Source: Calamus simplicifolius (lineage: Eukaryota; Streptophyta; Magnoliopsida; Arecales; Arecaceae). From it: a stretch of 64,000 bases of DNA. Below, piece after piece: positions 12,644 to 23,174 of the stretch. Positions within the stretch are counted from its first letter, which is position 1. Each line of letters opens with the position of its first letter. Both the position numbers and the translations under genes were made by a program. The stretch spans positions 127,374-191,373 of the forward strand of contig UESW01001594.1 of NCBI GenBank assembly GCA_900491605.1, given 5' to 3'. The notes under the pieces are model-generated. The model was not told the origin of the DNA and ran no database searches. It saw only the letters and a program-made list of their open reading frames with translations.

Positions 12644-14105
12644 GCTGGATGGTTTTTGGAGCATGCAGAGCCTTTACTTAAAGTTACCATAGTTCCACGT
12701 GGAACTGCAGCATTGGGCTTTGCTCAGTATGTGCCAAACGAAAACCTCCTAATGACCAAGGAGCAGCTTTTTGATGTGACATGCATGACACTAGGTGGGC
12801 GTGCATCAGAAGAGGTAAAAAACTGTCTCCCTTTGCTTTCATCTATTAAATAATCAGGTTTCACACAAGTTCTATTTTTTAAAAAAAGGGTACAGGAAAA
12901 TAGAACTTGAACTTGTTATTTTGAAATTTCTGAAAGTGGATTATGTCTCTCTCTTTTCCCTGAAACCATGAAATGGCACTTGATGGTTCCCTCCATAATT
13001 CGCTTTTACTGGCTGGACAATACATCTCAGTAAAATGGCATCAGTGTATATTATGGTCATACTATGCCGCGATTCTTTTTCTTTTTGATCTTTTGTTCCT
13101 TTTTAATTGGATTGTTTTAACGTTTGGAGTTTTTGTTAAAAATCTTTACTCGATCAAGTATTAGGTGGGAATTGGATATCAATGTATATGTATGTAATTT
13201 CAAATGATATTTGAACTGTATTAGGAGGGTCTTTCTGGTTCTTTCTCCAGCGTTACAAGGTTAGAATGTTAGAATTGAATGTTCCGATTTGTGTTGTTCT
13301 GATTATAACCAAGACTGTTGCACACCTGTTAAAAGGCTGTGCCATGCTGTGCGTTGCTGGTTGATGTTAAAACCAAATGGTGGATTTATTTATTAATGTA
13401 CTGGATGCCTCCTGTTCTTCGCTTCTGGAGCATAATCTGATTGATTACAAACTTGCCTTTGCTAAGTGATGATATATGAAAGTAACAAAGAACAAATGAA
13501 AATTCCAAAAGTGTACTAGGTCACCATCATATGAAACATTTAGCTTAATGTTTTGTACAATGAGTGAAAAATTGTTTAACCATGACAATAACTTGGTCCC
13601 TTTTTCTTTGAATGGGTTCTAGGTCTTGTTGGGGAAGATTTCAACCGGAGCTCAAAATGATTTGGAGAAAGTGACCAAGATAACTTACGCTCAAGTCGCA
13701 GTTTATGGTTTCAGTGAAAAGATTGGGCTCCTTTCATTTCCCCAGAGAGAAGATACTTTCGAAATGAGCAAGCCTTACAGCAGCAAGACCGGAGCGGTTA
13801 TTGATGCTGAGGTGAGGGAATGGGTTACCAAGGCCTATCAGAGAACAGTGGAATTGATAAGGGAGCACAAGGATCATGTCGTCCAGATCGCTGAGCTGCT
13901 ATTGGAAAAGGAGGTCCTGCACCAAGAAGACATGGTCAGAGTCCTAGGTGAGCGCCCATTCAAATCAAGTGAACCAACAAATTATGATAAGTTTAAACAA
14001 GGTTTCCAAGGGGAAGAAGAGGATGACAAGATTGGGGAACCTTCTAAGGTCATGGAGGAAGATACCGGGTCCTCGTCGCTCGGTGGGGAAACTGTGCCCA
14101 CGTAG
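5044..14105 (+). CDS. FTSH8: ATP-dependent zinc metalloprotease FtsH, mitochondrial m-AAA type (FTSH3/8/10-like), two frameshifts
   Basis: The product is a membrane-anchored AAA protease that degrades misfolded and unassembled proteins at the matrix face of the mitochondrial inner membrane. Exons by GT/AG borders and protein continuity: 5044-5103, 5193-5423, 5535-5609, 8482-8615, 8882-9367, 9600-10366, 12587-12814, 13623-14105. With two missing bases allowed for, the product is about 821 residues, the usual family length. Exon 1 is serine/arginine-rich, like a mitochondrial presequence. Membrane segments lie near residues 143-160 and 278-291. Walker A GPPGTGKT is at 373-380, Walker B IIFIDEIDA at 428-436, zinc site HESGH at 598-602, and the third ligand is Asp in QNDLEK near 674. 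One base is missing near 5325 (exon 2) and one near 10218 (exon 6), and each shift leads to early stops. These may be assembly errors or real lesions. The symbol follows the rice FTSH8-type paralog; FTSH3 or FTSH10 naming is equally possible. Confidence 0.9.
7032..7055. repeat. (GA)n microsatellite in FtsH intron 3
   Basis: A short perfect AG run lies inside the 2.9-kb third intron. Confidence 0.8.
8092..8153. repeat. Long (GA)n microsatellite in FtsH intron 3
   Basis: This is an uninterrupted run of about 30 GA units, the longest simple repeat in the window. Open frames running through it on the minus strand (poly Ser-Leu) are artefacts. Confidence 0.9.
10421..10502. repeat. 41-bp tandem duplication in FtsH intron 6
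   Basis: Two adjacent copies begin at 10421 and 10462 (each starts CTATTGTGCTGTCC) and differ by about two bases, so the duplication is recent and non-coding. Confidence 0.85.
11364..11465. repeat. 51-bp tandem duplication in FtsH intron 6
   Basis: Two nearly identical adjacent copies begin AAGTTAACATTTTGAACTG at 11364 and 11415. Confidence 0.85.
12281..12377. repeat. Imperfect ~54-bp duplication in FtsH intron 6
   Basis: CTACTGAGAA-type blocks at 12281 and 12335 are each followed by a GG-ACTCTGC motif and TATGACTGGCTC. The second copy carries a short internal deletion. Confidence 0.65.
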
Positions 14106-14760
14106 CCAAGCCCACGTATACATTTTGGCAATGTATACTTAAGATATCAATTTCCTTTTTCTTTTTTCCTTTTTTTGGTTTTTCCTTGTATTTAAGAAAT
14201 TGTAGCATCAGGCACACACCTTGGCGGGCATAATGTAATCCCTTTTTCTCCATTCTGTAAGTCCTAAATACTTAAAGACATTGGACAAAATTGAGCTGGG
14301 AATTGTCCCCCATCTGTTATTCTGGGTTGCATGCTGGGTCATCTAAAAAGAAATCCATTCTTTCACCCTTCTCTGTGTGGATGATTGGGAACATTAAAGT
14401 AATTGCGATACCGGAATTTTTTTTTTAATGTACTTTATCGTGATTCGTTGTGGCCTCTGTTCTCTTGTTTTTTTTTTACGCTCTCTTTGAACCTGTTTTC
14501 GAGCCACTTTCAATGAGTTCTGAAATCGCTCTAATTAGATCTTGGAGCAACAATGCTTTACCGGCGATCAGATTGCTGGGCCAATCAGGCCTCAAGATAC
14601 AATAAAAGAAATTAAGTTCAATGAATCCTTTTGCTGTACTTGGGTCTGACATTTGATAGGCCGTCGGAATGCTAACCCGGGTCCTTTGAAGAGGGTCAGA
14701 TCGGAAGAGTCTCAAATCCATCGAGTCTCTTTGAAGTCGGGTAATAGAAAAGAAAAAACT
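14106..14760. other. FtsH 3' UTR and flank
   Basis: The sequence after the stop is T-rich and would hold the 3' UTR; no strong AATAAA is visible. From about 14480 the sequence is more GC-balanced, with no recognised product, and leads into the LINE. The LINE's true 5' border cannot be fixed here. Confidence 0.45.
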
Positions 14761-14810
14761 AAGGGGGGAAAAGCTATCCTTCCTGGCGGTAGCTTACTGC
14801 CCTGGATCCA

Positions 14811-15090
14811 GTGACCCTCGCTCCCTTGTCTGTTCTGCCTCCTGAGGGCCGGGCTGATGCTCAAGCTGTGATTCCCCAGTCATCTTCATTGGTAGGAAGC
14901 AGTCATGAGGCTACAATCTCCACTCTTAAGGCGGCCATTTTGGGCGAGGGAGTGGATCCCTCGCTCCCTGTTGCTGGTCCCGGATGCTTCAGGGTGAGAG
15001 TGTTAGGGAGACTATATCTTTTGAGGGTCATTCTAATGTTGCTATGGCAGAGGACTCGACTGGGTCCCAGGCCCCTACTATTGTTAAATG
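14811..15090 (+). pseudogene. Remnant of LINE ORF1 C-terminal end
   Basis: This short open stretch has no recognisable domain. It sits immediately before the endonuclease ATG at 15088, where a stop and start overlap as TAAATG. The position suggests the tail of ORF1; no nucleic-acid-binding motif is visible, so the call rests on position. Confidence 0.4.
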
Positions 15091-18000
15091 AAGATCCTGT
15101 TTTGGAATGTCAGGGGTGCTCGAAAACCATCTTTTTGAGCCTCTTTTGCTAGATTGATTCAGCTTCATCAATTTGATATTTGTGTTCTTCTGGAAACCCG
15201 ACTATCCGGTGTCAGCTTGACGTCTTTAGGAGACAGATTGATCAAGCCTGGTCTTCTTATGCTGTGGAGTCTGTGGGCCTCTCGGGAGGTATATTAGCTC
15301 TTTGGCACAATCCCTCTATCAGGGTGGATGCTTTTCATCAGTGTAATCAACAGGTGTCTCTGGTTGTCTCCGAGGGCAGTTCCGACCCCATTCTTTTATC
15401 AGGTGTCTATGCTAGTACCGATTTTCGGGAGAGGAGGGTCTTATGGGCTGAACTCCTCGCTTTCTGGCGCACGGCCTTCCTTCCTTAGTTGCCGATGATT
15501 TTAACTATATCATTGGGGCTAATGAAAAGAAAGGAGGAAGACAGGTTGGTGACTCAGTTGAGATTTCTGAGTTCAGGTCCTTCATCTCATGCTAGATTGC
15601 TTGACTTGGGATTTTGGGTACCCAATTCACTTGGTGCAACAATCGCCAAGGCTCTGCCCGGGTGTGGGAGAGATTGGACAGAGCTATGGCCTCTGCCCAT
15701 TGGCTCCGAATGTTCCTTCGACATCTGTCACTCATCTTCCCAGGATTGCCTCAGACCATTGCCCCATTATGGTCTCCACTGAAGCTAACTCTCAGTTTCA
15801 CAGGCAGTTCTGGTTTGAGAAATTCTGGTCTTCTTATCCAGCGGCTCGCTCTATTATTTCTCGGGTCTGGCACTTATCGGTTAGAGGCAATGCCATTTAC
15901 AAACTGTCCAGGAGGCTGGAGCTTGTCAGGCGTAGCTGTCTAGATGGAACAGAGAGGAGGTTGGGAATATTTTGAGGCAAGTTGAGAGGGTGGAAGCTGA
16001 CATTGTTTACCTTCAGTCCAGAGAAGATAGGGATGGTTATCTATCTGATGATGACCTTTCCGCTCTTCGAGCTAAGCTTGCTATCCATCATTCTCTTCTT
16101 CAGCAACAGGAGACCTACTGGAGGCAGCGGTCCAGGGCCCTGTGGATACAGGAGGGAGACCATAACACTAGATTTTTTTACCAGACTACCTTGAGGCGTC
16201 GGGCAGCCAATCGAATTCGGTGCTTGGTAGATAAGGATGGGGGCTCTCAGGAGGACATTCACGTTATTCGTGATCGTCTGTTTCAGTTCTTTCAGTCCAG
16301 ATGGACTGAGCATTCGGCTGAGGGGGATTCTGTTCAGAAGGTTTCTTCTTTGAAGAAGGTCTCTAGTCAGGAGAATGCAGTCTTGTCAGACCATTTACTG
16401 TGGAGGAGGTTCGGCTGGCTCTTTGGATCTTGGATCTATTAAGGCCCCGGGGCCTGATGGCTTCCCGCCTTTTTTCTTTCAGCACTATTGGACTATTGTT
16501 GGTCTGGAAGTGGTTCAGGCTATTCAGATTGTCTTCCAGTCCAAATCCATGCCTGCGGATTGGAATAGGACCCTCATCACTCTAGTGCCCAAGCGCCCTA
16601 ACACTTCTGCCCCCCAGCACAATCGGCCCATTAGTTTGTGCACTACCTTATATAAGGTTTGTGCTCGCTTACTAGTCAATCGTCTGAGGGTAGTCATTCC
16701 CGTCTTGTCTCTGATGAGCAAGGGGCTTTTATTAGGGGGCGTTGTATTTCGGACAATGTCATTATAGCCCAAGAATTCATGTCTGATCTCCAGAAAGCTC
16801 CTGCTAGATAGTGTCTGATGGCGATTAAGCTAGATATAGAGCGTGCCTATGACAGGGTGTGCTGGGATTTTCTGCATCGCACTCTGCTTGAATTTGTGTT
16901 TGACAGACTCTTTATAGAATGGATTATGGCCTGCATTTGATCGCCGTCATTCTCCCTGATTATCAACGGCAGTCAGACCGATTTCTTCCATTCTACTATT
17001 GGGCTTCGTCAGGGGTACCCGTTATCCCCATTTTTGTTCATATTGGCTGCTGATGATTTCTCCCGTGCGTTACATCAGGCACAGGAGGATCGTCGAATCG
17101 CCCCCTTCATGGCTGGCCCTCTCGGCCCTTCGGTTTCACATCTTCTGTATGCGGATGATTGTATCTTGTTGGGTCAGGCTACTGTTCGGAATGCGACCAT
17201 CTTTGATTCTATTATTCAGAGCTATTGCCAGGTTTCTGGTCAAAAGGTTAATCTTCACAAGTCTATGATTTGCTTTAGCCCTAAGACCAGAAGTAATGTT
17301 CGGGAAATCATACTCCATACATTGGGCATAAATAGTCAGGCTGATCGTCTTCTGTACCTTGATATCCCTATCATCGGAAGACGGCCCCGTAGCACAGATT
17401 ATGCTGATATTGAGCAGCGGATCCACGATCGTATTGATGGTTGGCACATCACTTCATTATCTATGATGGCGAGGGTTATCCTTATACGATCGATTCTGAC
17501 TTCCCTACCTCTGCACCTCCTCTCCAACACTGCTATTCCGTATATTTGTCTGAGGAGGATAGAGCGATGATTTCGGGATTTTCTGTGGGCCTCTGGGCAG
17601 GATGGTCATGGGACTCATCTTTTGGCATGGGATATCGTATGTTTGCCTATTCATGAAGGTGGCCTGGGTATTCAATCTTTGACTGTTCGGAGAGAGGTAC
17701 TGCTTGCTTGTCATGCATCGCGGTTTTTACTTGACCCACACTGCTTCTGGAGTTCTTTTATGTGGGTTCGATACGGTGATTGGACCCCATCTCTGGATGA
17801 TCAGCCCCTTCGTCGGCACTCCTCCTTTGGAAGTAGGTTTATTGCCATGCTCCGACTATTTGACTAATACCTCGTGGATGTTAGGTGATGGCTCTATGGT
17901 TGATGTTATCCAGGACAAGTAGATTGATGACCTTCCCCTCTCTCTTTGGCCTACTTTCACCAGCATCGATATTCCCAGCAGAATGAGGGTCAAGGATTTG

Positions 18001-19120
18001 ATTTCTCAGGATTCCTCTGGTTGGCATATGAATATTGTTACTCAACTCTTTGGTAAGGAATTAGCCCGTCGGATCCTTGCTATTCTGCTTATTCGGGGGA
18101 ATGTTACTGATACCAGATTATGGCGTAGATCTTCCTTGCCTTGGGCTCCTTCCAGGGACTTGATGAGTATTTACAGACCTCCTCCACATCGTACGATGGA
18201 TGCTGGTACGATGGATGCTGGTTGGGTATGGAAGCTCCATATTCATCCCAGGGTTCAGCTTTTTGTTTGGAAGCTATTATGGGATTGTATTCCGACATGC
18301 TCCTTCCTTGCTAATAGGGGCCTTCATATCCAGTCTATTTGCCCCTTGTGCCGTCAGGAGGAGGATACTACCGACCATGTTATCTTTACCTGCCCTAGAG
18401 TCAGGGGAATCTGGCGGAGTGTGGGTTATGATTGTCGTGCTGATGCTGCGGGCTCTCTTAGATCTATGTTTTTGCATATTCTTCGGCAGGGTAGACAGCA
18501 CCAGACTGGCTTATGGGCTGCCACTGCTTACCATATCTAGCTATCACGGAATCTTCTCATCTTTACTGATGAATCTTCTCCTTCCTTCAGGGTTGTTCGA
18601 AAAGCCAGGATTTTATCGGTTGATTTCTCTTCTCGTCAGAATGCTCCTGTGTTTGGCAGCCCTGGCCACTAGGGATCCTCTGTTGCTGCGGCAGTGGACC
18701 GACATACGATCGTCATCTCCTGGGAGCCCCCCTCCAGGGTTTGTCAAACTTAATTTTGACGGGAGTGTTCGTGGCAGGCTTTCTGGTTCTGCGTTCGTTA
18801 TTCGTGGGCCTGCTGGAGATTTGTTGGCGACTAGTGGCTTTGGTAGTCTTGACTCATCAGTTCCTCTTGCTGAACTTTATGCTGCTTGGGCCGGCATTCT
18901 TTATGCTATTAGATCCCTGCATGCTCTTAATTGATTATTGAGGGCGATTCTCTTACAGTTATCTGATGGATCCAGAAGGATAACTGTTCTCAAGCTCCTG
19001 TCAACCCTCTGATCCTTGATATATGGGCTACCTTGCGGGATGTTGATAGTGTCCAAATCCGTCATGTTTATCGCGAAGCCAACTCTACGGCTGATTGAGT
19101 AGCGACGGAGGTGGCTCACC
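15088..19120 (+). pseudogene. LINE ORF2 remnant: endonuclease, reverse transcriptase, RNase H
   Basis: The start reads MKILFWNVRGARKPSF, the usual N-terminus of plant LINE endonucleases; later pieces include RLDRAMAS and SDHCPIM near 15690-15780. RT segments are IKAPGPDGFPPFFFQHYW (16441), RPISLCTTLYKV (about 16625), LDIERAYDRVCWDFL (about 16830), GLRQGYPLSPFLF (about 17003) and LLYADDCILLG (about 17140). The Cys/His motif CPLCRQEEDTTDHVIFTC is near 18340-18393. RNase H follows: KLNFDGSVRGR (about 18748), LAELYAAWAG and a GDSLT motif near 18950. At least three in-frame stops (for example 15486 and 16438) and several frameshifts make it non-functional. Confidence 0.85.
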
Positions 19121-19256
19121 ACGGTGGTTATAGGATTTGGTCACAGGGTGATCCCTATTCTTCTGTACTTAATCTAATTTTGCATTCTGACTTATCTAGA
19201 CTGACTCGCATTAGAGTGGTATGATCGCCTGTTTGTATCAAAAAAAAAAAAAAAAA

Positions 19257-21621
19257 TTGATCGTCGGCAACCAATTTGAACAGCATCGTGGCTCGGGTCT
19301 ATTGACCATTGGCATCCAAGACTGCTCCAATGAGAGATCGGTCCTACGTTTGGAATCCAATATCTAGAGGCAGTGGCGTTTCAGATTCAATCACTAGTTG
19401 GATAAAATTTTTTACATGACTAAAGCCAAGAGAGCATCAAAATAATGAAATAAAATTCTGACTGTTCGGCTGTTTATTTTGGAAGCGGAGAGAAGCATCT
19501 TGAAACACGCCAAACATAACAATTGTGCGAAAGCCCTCCATTTTTCAGATAGGCAACGTGGCGACCATCCGATACGAACAAGCAGCACAGTTATTTGCAT
19601 CGTAAAAGATGTACCGCAAACTACCCGGACTAGTTTATAGCGATTAAGCTTTCAATGAAAAAGACTTGGCTGCATTGCTGTTCGATGTAGCAAATGCGCA
19701 TTATCATCATTTACACGTGTCGACGTGCATTGATCATCGTTTACATGTGTTGACGTGCATGAATAAAATTGATACATACGAATGATCAATTTGTACGATT
19801 AATACATTTGCTGTGATAAAAAACAATGCAACAAAACGTACGATGGAGCTTTCAATGACTTGATTCCTTGTAAATAAATGAGAAAGGAAGAGACTGGAAG
19901 CGTCCTCTTCACGGCCTTCCTTGCTTTGGTAGTTTATCACCTGCTACATTGGAACGTTGCATTATTTCTTTCATCTTCCTTGGCCGCTACGCGACCCCCG
20001 GTGACCGAGTGGCGTCCCAACTCCAAGCGTTATATTCTTTACAGACACAATCACAAGCATGACAACTGTATCGTCCTATCATGGGCGATGTCAGGTCGGT
20101 CGCTTTCAAATTATTATATAACGAGATTTGTATGGCTGTGAGTTGATTACGTTGTTAAAAATGATGCTTCTGTCCTCTCTGTATTTTGTTTAGAAAATAC
20201 AAATTAACCATTGAAAACGTCCAAGATAAGAACAAGGGATTATGTTGGACTTCTAACCTCGCTGAGGTAAAAATTTTTATCTCCAAATCAAATTTCTTGA
20301 GAAGTCTTGCGAACTCAGCTTATATGAGCCCAGAAGATGGGATTCGGCATAAGTTCTGCTTCATATAATCATGGTAATCTATGGACCATGGTAGCAGATC
20401 TTCCAGTGTGCTGAAAACCAGGTTAACCAACCAATTTCTCTGGTTTATTTTTGTTTCAGTCGCGGTACAATTTTGTCTTCAACTGAATATTAAAACATTA
20501 AGGAACATAAAAAAAAAATTTATATTCCACTCGATAAACAAAAGGTTTGCTTCTTTTGACTGAATCTTTGGCATCATATTTTTGGCTTTTCATATTAATT
20601 ATAAAGTACAATTTGAAATTGGGATGCTACAACATATTTGCTTTGAAGATCCAAAATAAACAATTAGCACTCTTTAAAGAAGTTAGACCAATTATTAAAA
20701 GCTGTTTGGTCAAAGAAAGACTCTGATCAAAATGTTAGAACTTGTCTTCTATGTTCATATAAAATCTTTCAATCTATCAAACTAATTAGACATACAATAA
20801 ATTCTTCGGTTAAGAAGTTTGATAGCATGAGAATTGAGAACTTCAAGATTAAACTAGAAGCCTGATTTCCAGTCAGAAAATTCGGTTTTGGTAGCTCTAA
20901 ACATGCGAGAGTACCCAGCAATAGCGACAAGAGTACCAAGCAATAGTGGTCAGAATCAAGGTTACAGCTATTATTTTAAGCAGAAGGGAAAACTATAGAC
21001 TAGATGGTTGCAAAATGTAGCACGTAGTTATTTTTATCAAAAAAAAAAAAGTTATAAAAATTATAAGCCAAACATTTGCAAGAATCAAACATGAGTAGAA
21101 GTTCCAGTTCAGTGCAAATTTTTCACGATCACAAAATTCAGATTGAATAGAAATTGACTTAATTTAAGAGTCAATTGTAGTGTAATGGTAGCCATTTCTA
21201 CTCTATGCCCCTGTACTCTGCTTCTATTTGTATTGTGGGTTGAGAGTGAGAACCAAATTAGTCCGTTTCTATGACTAGTATTATATCAAATATTTATTTA
21301 TCGCCTATATGTTCATTAATCCTTTCTCACCTCCCCCTCCCTCCAAAAAAAAAAAAAAACTGCATTGATATAAAAAATAAAATGTTCTCAATTGTTAACC
21401 ATTTTGTTCAAGGACAAGTCATATTAATCAACTTAAACCTTCGAAAAAAACTACAGATATACAAACTTCTACATTGTGCTCCATGTAGCCTTTTAATGCT
21501 GGCAAGAAAGTCAAACATTACAGATAGGAATGGCAATTGCATTAAATTGGATCATAGGGGATTGGGTATAATATAAGTGAGCCATAAAATTCATTAATTT
21601 AAGCATAATCTATATATTAAA
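19257..21621. other. Intergenic, no gene recognised
   Basis: The sequence is AT-rich with short A runs. A 32-bp near-duplicate (two copies of a phrase ending GACGTGCAT, about 19712-19762) is present. Short open frames exist but none has family-like content, flanking splice sites or similarity I recognise. Confidence 0.5.
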
Positions 21622-22113
21622 TGTTGGATTTTTAATCGGCTTATATGTAAAATAATTATGTGTTGCGGACTGTCAAATAAGGTTAAGCTCAATTAAAAGT
21701 GATCAGCTAAGGTTTCAGTGATTTGGGCTTTAATGTATCTGACTAGGTATGGCCCTTTAATGTGTAGAGGCCTAAAGGGTTATTTCTATTTTTATGATGG
21801 GCTAAAATAGAAATACCAAAAGATAATGATGAAATTATCTATATATAGCGGTTATGGTCCCTGGATCGCATGCACGACCTTCTTCTCTGAATCCCATCAT
21901 CAGAAAGAATAGCTTAGAGAAAATTCTAAAGGGCTCTCTGAGAGTACGTGTTGATCTGGAAGGCCAACCGTAGGACTTTGGAGAGCAATCAAGTAATATG
22001 GATTCAGGTACGCTTTTGTTTGTCGATTATGGAGTCTTGATGATTAAACATGAATGATTCTTGGGCTTCATGGTGATGGTCTTCACCAAAAGGTTTGAAT
22101 CTTATTTTCAACA
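21622..22113 (+). repeat. 5' LTR of the Copia element
   Basis: It begins TGTTGGATTTTTAATC and ends TTTCAACA. Compared with the 3' LTR it lacks about nine bases near position 17 and has a few extra bases around 21770, besides scattered substitutions. Confidence 0.92.
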
Positions 22114-22115
22114 AT

Positions 22116-22128
22116 TGGTATCAGAGCC
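22116..22128 (+). other. Primer-binding site
   Basis: TGGTATCAGAGCC, complementary to the 3' end of plant initiator tRNA-Met, lies two bases after the LTR. This is the standard position and sequence for plant Copia elements. Confidence 0.9.
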
Positions 22129-23174
22129 CTATTCATGTTGAATCGTTGAGAAAAAAATTTTTGGTTATATGCATTGATATTCGTATTTATGCATATGACT
22201 TCTTTGGTTTTATTCAGTAACTGTGAAATAAATACTTATTAGTTTAAAATTTTGTTTTGATGCCAATGATATTTTTAATATCTGTAGATCTAATTTTTAA
22301 ATAAAATAAAGGTCATAGTGTATCAAAACTTTATTTTACTTCTGGGTTAATGATCATGAATTTTGATGTTAAGAGCGAAAGATATTCACTGTATTCGTGA
22401 TGTTAATGATCATGAATTTAGCTGTTGGTATTCCAAATTTTATGGGACTCTTTGTTGGCCATTTTTTATGAACATTTAGTGCATAGCATTAATGCATGAA
22501 TTTTGGACCGGTTTATAACCTTTGGCAACGTTTTTGGGCTTTTATTAAAAATTATTATATTTAATTTCGTAAGCATGAGCAACTTCAATATGGTTGAATT
22601 GGTTTTATAAAGTAAAGCTTTATCCATTATGATAAATTATTTTTCTGTTATAAAGATCGAGTTGGAACCATGAAATAACATATCGTTATTTTTAAAAGGT
22701 TCAATCAAATTCAAATTAATGGTATTTTATGCCTAATAAATTTGTCCATCGTTCGAAATTGAACTAATTGAAATAAGATATCACCAAAGTGATCTCTCTT
22801 GTGTAGATGGTTCATGAAGGATGTTGGATGTTGTGTATGTGTATATTTTATGCGGGTATTAATCGACCCAAAGGAAGGTTAATGCTTGGCCGAACTACAC
22901 ATATATGTGATGGTAAACACGTAACGATTATAAGGATTTACATATGAGTAATAAGTCGATCCAAAGATAGATTTATTATTTGACATGCATTATTGTTAGT
23001 GTTTGATCATTACAATAAGAGTACCACTAGCAGTTAATATTATTGTCCAAAGACTTGATATTAATGTTGCACTGGGTATCTTGAGATGGGATTTACCATT
23101 ATTTGAATTTATTGATATTTGGTGTTAATTATTTACATGAGCATGTTATTTATGTATTGCTTTTAATTTTACAG

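Larger units (their letters stand above)
14761..19256 (+). mobile_element. LINE (L1-like plant non-LTR retrotransposon with RNase H), decayed
   Basis: Domains occur in the expected order on one strand: end of an ORF1, an apurinic-type endonuclease, a reverse transcriptase with a YADD box, a C-terminal Cys/His motif and a plant-type RNase H, then a poly(A) tail at about 19240-19256. The coding frame is broken by many stops and frameshifts. The 5' end is uncertain and ORF1 is largely missing, so the copy is probably 5'-truncated. No target-site duplication could be identified. The 3' end closely matches the minus-strand copy at 2118-3460, so both belong to one family. Confidence 0.9.
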
